Assembly (NCBI RefSeq): GCF_009765375.1
Contig: NZ_VTOK01000001.1
Coordinates: 434,001-498,000, forward strand
DNA: 64,000 nucleotides
DNA from: Alteribacillus sp. YIM 98480
GTDB lineage: Bacteria > Bacillota > Bacilli > Bacillales > Marinococcaceae
Direction of reading: 5' to 3'
Shown piece after piece: positions 43,994 to 52,180 of the stretch. The translations under genes were made by a program, and so were the position numbers. The notes beneath the pieces are model-generated. The model was given only the letters and a program-made list of their open reading frames with translations. It ran no database searches and had not been told where the DNA came from. The first letter of the stretch is position 1. Each line of letters starts with the position of its first letter.

Positions 43994-45319
43994 TTATAAT
44001 TTTGTGAATTTACTGCTGTGACCACAAACCTTGTAAAGTTCCTCGAGCTGGCGATTAATATAATCTTTATCCCAAGATAAAAGAGATTCTTGATCGATTC
44101 CTTCCATTATATATTCCGTGAATTTGTATACAACATCCTTAATTTTATCCGAATTGTTTGCTGCTATAACCCCCAGTGCTTTTAGACCTGCTGATAAGAC
44201 AGAAATATCTTTAAAACCGTGTTGACGGATTTGATAAAAGCATTTGTAAAGGTAGTCTGAAAAATCTGGCTTTTCCATTATTACTCTTAATTGGCGCTGT
44301 TCATCATTATGAAATGCACGGGGCAAGTGTTTGCTTCCCAAGTGAGATAATACTTTTCCAAGATTTTCAATACAATTCACAGCTGTATTTGGATCATTTA
44401 TTCCTGAAGATAACGCCCTAAGAGCAATCTCTGTTATTTTCGTTACAGCTATTTCAACTGTATCCTTGGAAGATCTTTCTGGTCCGATGGAAATAAATTT
44501 ATGATAAGTTTTGGGATTATTAGGAGTATCTAGTTCCCACATAGACAGAAACACTCCCCCTTTCTCTATGTAATCATTTATATTGGCGTTAATGCGTACA
44601 ATACAATCGTCTTTTTGGGCTTGTTTAACCATTCCTTCAATATCAATATTTTGGATATAGCCAGAGTGTTCAGCACGAATGATACGAGGATCTATATGTT
44701 TAATATCTTCACTTTCCCAATCATCCCACGGATCATCAGCTTCTATTTCTGTCTCTTTCTTAAATTCCTTGTCTATTTTCTCAATGGTGCTCCGTGTTAT
44801 ATAGTGCAGAAGACTGCTCACTTGAATCCAGCTTGATACATGGTGGATGAAATACACAAATACAAATATACAAATGATTGCAAATAAAACGGCAAAAGAA
44901 GGAGCAATGAAGTGAGTAACCATTTCAGTTTCTCTTATAAGAAGCAGTAATAGAATCGAATAAATAATACCAGCAATAAAACATCCTAAAACTCGCTGTG
45001 TGTTGGGATCACTAATGAAATTTTGTAAGGTGCGAGGTGAAAACTCAGATATATAAGTAGTTAAAACAACCAAAATAGTGGAGAACGTAATTGTCGTCAT
45101 GGTAAGTAAGGCTGCTGAAATAGAGCCTAATATAGTTTGAGCCAAATCAATATCCATGAACAAAGAATCAGGAATAAAACGGTGAAGATATTCTATACTC
45201 ATTATATGAGTGTCTATTTGTATACTTGCAATAGCTAACAAGAGGGCAGCTATTCCATACAAAGAAGGAATGTATAAAAAATTAGAGCGGACACGTGCCA
45301 ATATATTTTTTAATGACAT
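43994..45319 (-). CDS. DUF2254 membrane protein
   Basis: 441 residues. Four or five membrane helices within the first ~165 residues (SLYGIAALLLAIASIQ, QTILGSISAALLTMTTITFSTILVVLTTY, the cytoplasmic SPRTLQNFISDPNTQRVLG and two further helices), then a soluble domain with SGYIQNIDIEGMV and SSGINDPNTAVNCIENLG. These motifs define DUF2254. Function unknown. Single gene with GGAGGGAAA before the start. Confidence 0.9.
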   Translation of the reverse strand: MSLKNILARVRSNFLYIPSLYGIAALLLAIASIQIDTHIMSIEYLHRFIPDSLFMDIDLAQTILGSISAALLTMTTITFSTILVVLTTYISEFSPRTLQNFISDPNTQRVLGCFIAGIIYSILLLLLIRETEMVTHFIAPSFAVLFAIICIFVFVYFIHHVSSWIQVSSLLHYITRSTIEKIDKEFKKETEIEADDPWDDWESEDIKHIDPRIIRAEHSGYIQNIDIEGMVKQAQKDDCIVRINANINDYIEKGGVFLSMWELDTPNNPKTYHKFISIGPERSSKDTVEIAVTKITEIALRALSSGINDPNTAVNCIENLGKVLSHLGSKHLPRAFHNDEQRQLRVIMEKPDFSDYLYKCFYQIRQHGFKDISVLSAGLKALGVIAANNSDKIKDVVYKFTEYIMEGIDQESLLSWDKDYINRQLEELYKVCGHSSKFTKL

Positions 45320-45451
45320 TATTTTCCCTCCTTAAAGCTTTTCCCTAGTTTCCGCTACAAGAATTCATTTATTCGTATTATCATTTTCTGAATAATTTTA
45401 TAGACTTAGAAGAAAATACAGGTAATGAAAGGATAGAGGAGGGAAATTAAG

Positions 45452-45769
45452 TTGAAATGTCATTTTAAACTTACAATGTTGTTAGTGATGGCAGCCTTGT
45501 TTATGATTCCGGCAAACATCGGACTGGCTCAGCCGGAGTATGCCAAATGGGGGCAAGCAGCGGTAAGCGAGGTAAAAGCGGAATATCCTGATTATGAATT
45601 GAAAGATTATTCTTATGACGGTAAAGTTGTTATTTCGGATGAAAGAGAACAATTTACGTTTACGATGACTCTTGAAAAGAATGGAGAATCACAAAAAGTA
45701 AAAGCATATGTGTTAGTGAATCCACAAACAGAAGAACAAATAGAAGTTTCTCTTGAAGAAATAGATTAA
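45452..45769 (+). CDS. DUF3889 secreted protein
   Basis: 105 residues: signal peptide to about LAQPEYA (cleavage near residue 26), then YAKWGQAAVSEVKAEYP and SYDGKVVISDEREQFTFTM and a lysine-rich beta strand, the pattern of DUF3889 found in Bacillus exported proteins (YqzG group). TTG start with GAGGAGGGA upstream. Function unknown. Confidence 0.85.
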   Translation: MKCHFKLTMLLVMAALFMIPANIGLAQPEYAKWGQAAVSEVKAEYPDYELKDYSYDGKVVISDEREQFTFTMTLEKNGESQKVKAYVLVNPQTEEQIEVSLEEID

Positions 45770-45784
45770 TGATGAAAAGAGTAC

Positions 45785-45819
45785 GGGCAGTCTAGAAAGA
45801 AGGACTGTTCGTTTTTTTC
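45785..45819 (+). terminator. Rho-independent terminator
   Basis: GGGCAGTC pairs with GACTGTTC (with G-T pairs) and is followed by GTTTTTTT. Confidence 0.65.
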
Positions 45820-45899
45820 ATTCGTTCCGAATAGGAGCGGTATGTGGTTAATAAAATAAAAGAAAGAAATGGTACAAACCTGTGCGGGAGGGGAAGCAA

Positions 45900-47138
45900 T
45901 TGTTTACATATAAACATTTTCTATACAATGCACAAAGCAAGATCGAAACCATGCTTCATAATGTTCATTCAAAAAAACGATGGAAAGAAATAATAATAGA
46001 AAAGGAAGATGTGCAATGGGTCAAGGATCAAATAAAAAAGAATGGAGCTCAAAACAATAAAGTTCCTGCTTCTGTATTACCCGATGAGAGAGTATTAGTA
46101 GAACGTATTAAGGAAAAAACAACAAAACAGAACAGAAATAATGTCACAAGAACAGAAGCATACAAAGGGGTGTTTTTGAAACATCCGGAACTCCATTGGG
46201 CATTTTTGGCTCACATGGTATCTAGAAATGGCGGATGGTGTATGACAGACCTTAAAGGCGACTTGCTGCCTTATTTGTTAAATAGTAAAGAGCGGGAGCA
46301 TTTATTTGAATTCTTTGAAAGAATTAATGCTTTAATATTTCAAGACGCCTATCCTCAGCTGCTCTTATATGAAGAAAGTAAAAATCAAAAGAAAAACTTG
46401 TTTCACCTATTGCCCGTCTTTCACGTTTCTGCATTTATGCGTCCTTTTTGGAATCATTTTTTAGAAAAACAAAATTCTGCGTTACTTACTGTCGCATTAA
46501 TAATAAATGAGCAGCATTATATTGAAGACAGAGTCATTCAGCGTGAATATTTTCAGAAATATGTCCTTCAAACGTTGAAATTCAAAGGTCAGGAAGCTGT
46601 TCAATTAACACAAGTTGTATTTCCGTACGCTATATCTAAATTCCCCTGGCAATCGAATAAATATAGATTGGCCGGGTTAATTATTGAAAATTTCGAAAAA
46701 ATAAATGAACGAATAGAAGTTGGGAAAAAATTGTATGCCATCTTGTTTGGAATCGAAGAGGTATATGCCGGGGCATGTTCCTTTGCTAAAGGACACCGGC
46801 ACACAGGATCCCGCTCCGATTATTGGGAATATATGTTTTCAAGCAGTGAAGAATATATGCATAGGAGTTATGGAAAAGAAAGGATAATTGCTTGCAAATT
46901 GATCGCAGGAGCGCCCCTATTTTACAGTCCAGCTTTAACTGAGGCCTGGGAAGACAAGCCAGTGGAACCACCTGACATTTTTGAATGGTTCAAAGATTTG
47001 TCTGTTTTTGATTATTTGCAGACTTATTCTGTTCCAACTATTTTTGATATGACGAGCGAATATTGTTTTGGAATAAATAAAATGGAACTTGCCGTGTTAA
47101 CAAAAGGGGCGATGAAACATCAGGATCGTAGCAATTGA
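45900..47138 (+). CDS. DUF2515 protein (YppC-like)
   Basis: About 412 residues. Features matching the family: ASVLPDERVLVERIKEKTTKQNRNNVTRTEAY, HPELHWAFLAHMVSRNGGWCMTDLKGDLL, HTGSRSDYWEYMFSS and YSPALTEAWEDKPVEPPD. No signal peptide or membrane helix. TTG at 45900 preferred, six bases after GGGAGGGG; a GTG at 45882 overlaps that site. Function unknown; in Bacillus the gene is conserved and uncharacterised. Confidence 0.88.
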   Translation: MFTYKHFLYNAQSKIETMLHNVHSKKRWKEIIIEKEDVQWVKDQIKKNGAQNNKVPASVLPDERVLVERIKEKTTKQNRNNVTRTEAYKGVFLKHPELHWAFLAHMVSRNGGWCMTDLKGDLLPYLLNSKEREHLFEFFERINALIFQDAYPQLLLYEESKNQKKNLFHLLPVFHVSAFMRPFWNHFLEKQNSALLTVALIINEQHYIEDRVIQREYFQKYVLQTLKFKGQEAVQLTQVVFPYAISKFPWQSNKYRLAGLIIENFEKINERIEVGKKLYAILFGIEEVYAGACSFAKGHRHTGSRSDYWEYMFSSSEEYMHRSYGKERIIACKLIAGAPLFYSPALTEAWEDKPVEPPDIFEWFKDLSVFDYLQTYSVPTIFDMTSEYCFGINKMELAVLTKGAMKHQDRSN

Positions 47139-47382
47139 CGGCATTTCATCGGTTTTTTCATTAACTTCAGCTGAAATATATGTAGACTCCGAGCGAAAGT
47201 TGGAGTAGATGTCGCACTTGTGCCCTGCGGGTGGAAGCGAAGGGGATTTCAGCTTTAGAAAAACTTGGCTTGCCGCCAAGTCCATATGGCGGAAGCTCTA
47301 GTTTTTCTTATACTTTGATCATTTAAAAAAGTTAAACTTTCCTAAAGTGGAAAAAACCTTTTGGGACAGCCCTTCTCGTTTA
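47139..47382. repeat. Dispersed repeat family C, copy C2, carrying a nested inverted B copy
   Basis: AGCTGAAAT near 47168 is matched by ATTTCAGCT near 47247; between them GTAGACTCC and GGAGTAGATGTCGCACTTGTG. A family-B repeat in inverse orientation sits at 47256-47346, after which CCTTTTGGGACAGCCC completes the C end. Confidence 0.6.
47256..47346 (-). repeat. Dispersed repeat family B, copy B5 (inverted)
   Basis: Read on the minus strand: TTTAGGAAAGTTTAAC, GATCAAAGTATAAG, GCCATATGGACTTGGCGGCAAGCC.. and AAGTTTTTCTA. Here the hairpin ACTTGGC/GCCAAGT is perfect and followed by TTTTTCT, so it can act as a terminator for minus-strand transcripts. Confidence 0.8.
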
Positions 47383-47386
47383 ATTA

Positions 47387-48070
47387 TTATTCCGTTTGTT
47401 CCTCTATGACACCGCATGCTATACGATCTCCAGCGTCTCCGGATGGCTGGGATTCATAGTCATCGGCTTCTTCATGAATAACTAATGCTGTTTCATTTAA
47501 TAAGGAACTCTCTTGTCCTGAGGCCAATGTTACATTTTCAACAATAAATTCTTCAGATGCTTGTCCGTTTTCATTTGTTGTTATATTTGGTAAGTCTCCT
47601 GCATGTGGTCCACCTTCTGAGTCGAAGCCATGATCGGAATCATCCGGATTAAAATGACCGCCTGCTGATTCAAAATCTGGTCCTTCACATGTTCCTGTCT
47701 CGTGAATGTGAAATCCATGTTCACTATCTTCCGGAAGGTCCGACGCTTCAAGCTGTATTTTAATCCCCTCATCGGTTTCTTCTAAGTTAGCGGTGCCGAT
47801 TTCATTTTCTTCACCGTTCATCAATGAAACTGTAATGGGGGCCTGTTTTGCTGTTTCCTCTTGTTCTTTGCTTTCATTTTCTGTCCCTTCTGATGTTTCT
47901 TCATCTGCTTCATCCTCTGTTCCACTCTCGGTGCCATCGTTTTCTTCTAAGTCAGGAGAACCTGGATTTTCGTCGGTGCCCGGTTCATCCGTAAGGTCTT
48001 CTTGTCCACAAGCGTAAAGTCCGAATGATAATAAAAATACAAGAATAAGTAAGCTCCTCTTTTTGATCAT
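47387..48070 (-). CDS. sodC: Cu/Zn superoxide dismutase family lipoprotein (SodC/YojM-like)
   Basis: 227 residues. Lipoprotein signal with LYAC lipobox, then an acidic Glu/Thr-rich linker (about 25-75), then the SOD domain: GFHIHETGTCEGPDFESAGGHFNP with copper ligands, GGPHAGDLPN, and ALVIHEEADDY..PSGDAGDRIACGVI. It would remove superoxide at the cell surface, though some Bacillus homologues lack full copper sites; here the HIH and later His residues look present. Start at 48070 follows GAGGAGGATG. Confidence 0.92.
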   Translation of the reverse strand: MIKKRSLLILVFLLSFGLYACGQEDLTDEPGTDENPGSPDLEENDGTESGTEDEADEETSEGTENESKEQEETAKQAPITVSLMNGEENEIGTANLEETDEGIKIQLEASDLPEDSEHGFHIHETGTCEGPDFESAGGHFNPDDSDHGFDSEGGPHAGDLPNITTNENGQASEEFIVENVTLASGQESSLLNETALVIHEEADDYESQPSGDAGDRIACGVIEEQTE

Positions 48071-48207
48071 AAAAATACATCCTCCTCTAATCATTTCCAT
48101 AATCTGTTGCCTTTTCTGATTTATAGTAAACATGATATGGAAAAGTTAAGAAGAAGGTCGGAGAAAGCTATATAATTCAATATTACTGGTCTTGTATAAT
48201 CCCATGC

Positions 48208-49134
48208 CTAAAAAAAGGAAGCGGTAGGTTCCACAATAGTGAGCGTATTGCCTGTCGTATCAAGGTTTGCTACAGCACCTATAGGTAAAGCTGCTTTAAA
48301 TAATCCATGAGCTGTTGTTAATCCTGTCATCAGTGGTTTTTCCAGCGGAACTAGAAAATTTTCAATCACTTCTTGATATGATTCTCCATAGGATACAGAG
48401 CATCCTGTGCACTCTCCCATTATAATACCCAGGCAATCGTCAAATTTCCCTGCCATTTCAAGATGTTTTAAATACCGATATACTGTATTTGTTGGTTCAT
48501 GTGTATCTTCTAAAACGATAATTTTATCAGCAGTATCAATTTCAAATGGTGTGCCCAGCAATCCAACGAAAGAAGTAAGGTTGCCGCCAACAATGGGGGC
48601 AGTAACATTTCCCGGTACACGGCTTACCAGTGGAATATCAGACGGATTTTCTATTTGCCTGGGGGATTCTAATGTAGACACAGCGGAATAAAATTGGTCA
48701 AAATTGTAAGCTGGGGTGGTAAGGCTGAAATCGATCAGCATCAAACTCTGAAAGGTAACAAGATCTCCAAATTGGTATAAAGCATTTAATACAGTTGTTA
48801 TGTCACTGTACCCTGTGATTATTTTAGGGTTGTTACGAATTAATTGAAAATCAAGATATGGGAGAATACCAGCCACTCCAACGCCGCCCCGCGCAGGAAG
48901 AATCATTTTTACTTCATCTTCTGCAATCATTCGCATAAAATCAAACGCGCGCTCCTCATCTGATCCAGCAAGAAAACCGTCACGTTCAAATACATAATCT
49001 CCCAATATGACATTAAACCCCGACTCACGCAATATCTCAATTCGAGGATTTGCAGCAGCTGGATCAATGGGACTTCCTAGAGTAACGATTCCAATTGTGT
49101 CACCCGCTTGAAGAAGCGGAGGTTTATTCGCCAT
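48208..49134 (-). CDS. S66-family LD-carboxypeptidase / MccF-like peptidase
   Basis: 308 residues. AGDTIGIVTLGSP near the N-terminus; nucleophile Ser in ITGYSDITTVLN; ARGGVGVAGIL; catalytic Glu in IVLEDTHEPTN; His in LTTAHGLFKAALPIG. The family cleaves LD-peptide bonds in murein or C-terminal linkages in microcin C. A housekeeping peptidoglycan role is likeliest. RBS GGGA. Confidence 0.9.
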   Translation of the reverse strand: MANKPPLLQAGDTIGIVTLGSPIDPAAANPRIEILRESGFNVILGDYVFERDGFLAGSDEERAFDFMRMIAEDEVKMILPARGGVGVAGILPYLDFQLIRNNPKIITGYSDITTVLNALYQFGDLVTFQSLMLIDFSLTTPAYNFDQFYSAVSTLESPRQIENPSDIPLVSRVPGNVTAPIVGGNLTSFVGLLGTPFEIDTADKIIVLEDTHEPTNTVYRYLKHLEMAGKFDDCLGIIMGECTGCSVSYGESYQEVIENFLVPLEKPLMTGLTTAHGLFKAALPIGAVANLDTTGNTLTIVEPTASFF

Positions 49135-49221
49135 TTTTTATCCCTGCCTTTTCCTAATACATTTAATAGATGTATATGGAAAAAAGGCAAAATCATCACA
49201 GGATCAACTAATTTCCAATAA

Positions 49222-49572
49222 TTAGTTAAATTTAGCCTGGCAAGCCAGACGATAGTTAGAATCAATTTCATTTCCTAACTTTTTTTTCTCTGCTTGATTT
49301 ACAGAAGATACCATATTTTTTCCTTTCAATAATTTAACACGACATTTACCACATGTTCCTTTTTCACATTTATAGTCAAGGTTGATTCGTTGATTTAAAG
49401 CACTATGAAGAACGGTGTTATTGCGCTCAGGTTTTATCTTAAATGTCTTTTGATGCTGTTGGATTTCAACCAAATCTTCTGAAGCTTGAGGGGGAGCAGA
49501 AGAACTTTCAAGTGTCTTGTTAAAAGCAGGTTTTCCTGGTTTCAAGGAACCAATTGTCAATTTATTTGTCAC
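49222..49572 (-). CDS. [2Fe-2S] ferredoxin with N-terminal encapsulin-targeting tag
   Basis: 116 residues. Plant/adrenodoxin-type ferredoxin with cluster cysteines C69, C74, C77 (CEKGTCGKC) and C111. The N-terminus MTNKLTIGSLKPGKP contains LTIGSLK, nearly identical to the C-terminal LTVGSLKK tag of the cargo gene nearby, followed by a Pro/Ser-rich linker (about residues 12-32). This strongly suggests loading into the encapsulin shell, where it could reduce stored ferric iron. GTG start with AAAGGTGA. A Fur box lies upstream. Confidence 0.92.
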   Translation of the reverse strand: MTNKLTIGSLKPGKPAFNKTLESSSAPPQASEDLVEIQQHQKTFKIKPERNNTVLHSALNQRINLDYKCEKGTCGKCRVKLLKGKNMVSSVNQAEKKKLGNEIDSNYRLACQAKFN

Positions 49573-49623
49573 AGATAGTCACCTTTCCTTATTAAATATT
49601 TCAGTTAATATTCAGAATGTATA

Positions 49624-49676
49624 TTGACCTAATGCTTTTTTTCACTTACAATTATGATAATGAGAATCGTTATCAT
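49624..49676. promoter_or_regulatory. Fur box with promoter between ferredoxin and divergent gene
   Basis: ATGATAATGAGAATCGTTATCAT at 49654-49676 contains the near-perfect palindrome ATGATAA..TTATCAT, matching the Fur consensus. A plus-strand promoter TTGACC (49624-49629), 18 bases, TACAAT (49648-49653) overlaps its left flank. Iron-replete repression of one or both genes is expected. Confidence 0.75.
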
Positions 49677-49715
49677 AAAAGGTGATTGATATACTGGAAA
49701 AGGAGAGGTATCAGC

Positions 49716-50180
49716 ATGAAAAACCAGATTAATGGCTATGATGATATGTATACCGTCCTTGCGAATGAAAGAAAAGTTGGAGGTGTTATCGAAAGTGAGT
49801 ACCTCCGTCTCTCAAGCGGCGATGAATTTCACAATGTAGTTATTACGAAAGTTGAGTTAATAGGTTCTGCATTGTGTTCAATTGGTTGTGTGACTGAGAG
49901 TGGGCAAAGGCTTATTGTAAATGCTAAAGACATTAGTATGATTCATCAGCCAGAACATAAGAAAATATTCGAGTTACGTAATCAAACATTCAAACATATA
50001 AAGATGAAGGAAAAATTACAATATTTAAAACGTCTTTTTGAATTAAATGAAGGAAGTTACAATCCGTTTTTCAAAGAGGAAGCTGCAATGCTTATTGAAG
50101 ATATTGGCTTTAATAATGCTAAGCAAGAAATAGACGTGAGTGTTATCTTTCCCGAAGAAAAAGTATATACCATAGCATAA
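49716..50180 (+). CDS. Fur-controlled protein of unknown function, 154 aa
   Basis: Starts MKNQINGYDDMYTVLANERK after AAGGAGAGG. Residues 25-85 are beta-rich (GVIESEYLRLSSGDEF, LIVNAKDISMI); residues 95-130 are helical and charged. No membrane segment, no cysteine-rich motif, and no encapsulin tag at either end. The Fur box in its promoter and the divergent tagged ferredoxin suggest an iron-related role. I do not recognise a characterised family. Confidence 0.75.
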   Translation: MKNQINGYDDMYTVLANERKVGGVIESEYLRLSSGDEFHNVVITKVELIGSALCSIGCVTESGQRLIVNAKDISMIHQPEHKKIFELRNQTFKHIKMKEKLQYLKRLFELNEGSYNPFFKEEAAMLIEDIGFNNAKQEIDVSVIFPEEKVYTIA

Positions 50181-50206
50181 CGAATATTTTCATTCTTATA
50201 GAAGAG

Positions 50207-50250
50207 CAGGGTCAGTTCTCTCACAAAAGAGCTGACCCTGGTTTTGTTTT
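50207..50250 (+). terminator. Rho-independent terminator
   Basis: CAGGGTCAG pairs perfectly with CTGACCCTG, then GTTTTGTTTT. Repeat A6 begins just after. Confidence 0.85.
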
Positions 50251-50252
50251 AA

Positions 50253-50650
50253 CAGGTAAGAAATTATAAAGATTTGGCGTTTTTGATGTCTAGCTTCAGC
50301 GCCCAGCCGCTCAGGCGCACACGATAAAGAGGAACTTTTGCTAAAACCGCGACGTCCTGTCGCAACGCAAAAGTCAACACCTCCTGTGCAAGCCAGTTCA
50401 GCGTTGTCACAGGACGTCCTTCCACACGATGTGGTGACTTCTACGATGCACACTCGTCGCCAAAAACGCCACGTCCTGTGGCATTGGCGACATTAGCACA
50501 TCCTATGCGTCGACGTCTGCGATCTTAGTAGAAGTTCATTAAAATAAGCTGAACGTCTGATGTCTTCCCTTTCGACTCCGGGCCGCAGGCGACTCTGCGC
50601 GAAAGCTCCAGAACCTGTCACGGCTGACCAGGGCGCTTGCGCTTTTCTTA
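50253..50650 (+). repeat. Long variant of repeat family A, copy A6 (398 bp)
   Basis: Shares the A termini: CAGGTAAGAAATTATAAAG with TTGATGTCTAGC at the left and GGCGCTTGCGCTTTTCTTA at the right. The interior is different and over twice as long. It holds small hairpins with a common GTCCT loop (GCGAC-GTCCT-GTCGC and GCCAC-GTCCT-GTGGC) and another ACAGGACGTCC. Reading frames crossing it are judged spurious. Confidence 0.8.
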
Positions 50651-50681
50651 TTTACAGCAACGCTTCTGAGCTTTAAGCTCT

Positions 50682-51530
50682 TTACTTTTCAAAATCTTCA
50701 AGTGTACAAATAGCAGTTGGGCGCTTAATTCGCAACGCAATAGCTTCATACACCCTAAATAGGTAGTTCATATTTTCTTCGTCTAAGAATGAAGTGTCAA
50801 AATCACTAGCAATAGCAAGGTCAAGATTTTGTTTTCCAGTATCGACGACCACTCCGCGGCTGCCTCTGATCATTGGAGATTGAAAAACACCTGCTGTCAT
50901 CAGTTCACGGACATGTTCAATTTCTAACACATGAGTGTCTTGGTGAACACGGTGAATAAGAGCGTATAATTCTGGAGAAAGAACCAGAGCAAAAGGACCG
51001 GTATGTCCCATTTGTAACAATTTATTTCTTGCTTCCACGACATCAGTAAAAGCATTTCCTGATTTCATCCAGTCACTGCGAATATGAGAAAGTTTGCCTT
51101 TTATATTCATGATTCCTTTAAGGTCAAATTCTTTTGAGCCATTAAAGATGAGATCATCTTCTAGTAGTGCACATTGCTGTGCTGCATTAGCGGAAGCAGA
51201 ATAATCAATGGGACTGTTCAGTGTTTTAGCTTGTTGAATATCACGCCAAAACAGAATAAAGTCTTTATATAAAAGCGGAATCGTAAGGTTGACTCGCCGG
51301 GTTGGATTAGATAGCTCAGAATCTGCCCCGTGAAAACTCATGCCGCCTCTGCCAGGGGCCTCATAGATATCTGTAGGAACAGATTGCATCCCTTCTCCCA
51401 GTGGACCGTAAATATCGATAAAACGTCTGCCGACTAGTTGTTTTTTTGCATGTTCAAATACTGTTTGATCTAGTTCATTCCACTCACTATTATTTAATGG
51501 CGAATCAGTATATAGATTTGTTTTGTCCAT
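50682..51530 (-). CDS. Encapsulin shell protein (family 1)
   Basis: 282 residues. Matches HK97-fold encapsulins: LNNSEWNELDQTVFEHAKKQLVGRRFIDIYGPLGEG, FKLPLLY-like IPLLYKDFILFWRDIQ, LLEDDLIFNG..EFDLKGIMN, GPFALVLSPELY, the loop DLAIASDFDTSFLDEENMNYLFRVYEAIALRI. The length fits shells paired with IMEF cargo, which are known to build large T=4 compartments. It follows the cargo gene by 15 bases with RBS GGGAGG. The shell would store mineralised iron. Confidence 0.95.
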   Translation of the reverse strand: MDKTNLYTDSPLNNSEWNELDQTVFEHAKKQLVGRRFIDIYGPLGEGMQSVPTDIYEAPGRGGMSFHGADSELSNPTRRVNLTIPLLYKDFILFWRDIQQAKTLNSPIDYSASANAAQQCALLEDDLIFNGSKEFDLKGIMNIKGKLSHIRSDWMKSGNAFTDVVEARNKLLQMGHTGPFALVLSPELYALIHRVHQDTHVLEIEHVRELMTAGVFQSPMIRGSRGVVVDTGKQNLDLAIASDFDTSFLDEENMNYLFRVYEAIALRIKRPTAICTLEDFEK

Positions 51531-51545
51531 GAGACAGGCCTCCCT

Positions 51546-52145
51546 TTATTTCTTTAGGCTTCCGACAGTTAATTGTTTTCTTTTCGTAAATTCATTGATG
51601 TTCTTATTGGCTGGAGCTTCGCTTTTTGAAGATGTATACGCGTCAACTTTTAAATTTTCATCAATATCTTCTTTCTCATCGGTTGGTACGGAAGCGTTAT
51701 ATTGAAGTGTTCCTTTAAAATCTTCATTTAGCTCTTCTAATAATTGTTTCGTTTCCTCGTAATCAGATGCCGTCATATCCCGTAATGAACGAATCGGCTC
51801 TTCAAGTTCAGTATCTTTAAACGTATAAAGAGAGAGATCCAAATGTTCTAGAAAGTTATGTAATCCGAATTTTTCTAAGCTGATATCTTGGAGTAGATGG
51901 ACAAACTCACTGCTGTCAGGTGAAATAGGGGGTTCATTTTCATTAATAGCATGCAGGGCAGGTAATAAATGATCTAATCGATCATGCCGATGGTCTTCTT
52001 CTTCATAAATATGATGCCAGTACAGTCGTTCATGATCATCCTTGGCATTTTCAATAACAGGAGTAATGATATCTTTGAATTCATTTAAAGCTTGGCGGTT
52101 ACGTTTAAAAATATTTTCTAATTGCGAAAAAGACAATGTCACCAT
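51546..52145 (-). CDS. IMEF-type iron-mineralising encapsulin cargo protein
   Basis: 199 residues. N-terminal four-helix ferritin-like part with acidic/His residues (LYWHHIYEEEDHRHDRLDHLLP near 42-63; FGLHNFLEHLDLSLY), an extended acidic linker (about 150-187), and C-terminal KRKQLTVGSLKK, the encapsulin targeting peptide. This is the pattern of the IMEF (iron-mineralizing encapsulin-associated Firmicute) family. ATG 52145 or the GTG three bases later may start it; RBS GGAGGTG. First gene of the shell operon. Confidence 0.93.
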   Translation of the reverse strand: MVTLSFSQLENIFKRNRQALNEFKDIITPVIENAKDDHERLYWHHIYEEEDHRHDRLDHLLPALHAINENEPPISPDSSEFVHLLQDISLEKFGLHNFLEHLDLSLYTFKDTELEEPIRSLRDMTASDYEETKQLLEELNEDFKGTLQYNASVPTDEKEDIDENLKVDAYTSSKSEAPANKNINEFTKRKQLTVGSLKK

Positions 52146-52180
52146 AACACCTCCAATTTATAAAATTCAGCATTTTTATC

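Noticed and set aside
50196-50453. Cysteine-rich minus-strand frame within A6
   Set aside because: It lies in the hairpin-rich repeat and begins inside it without RBS.
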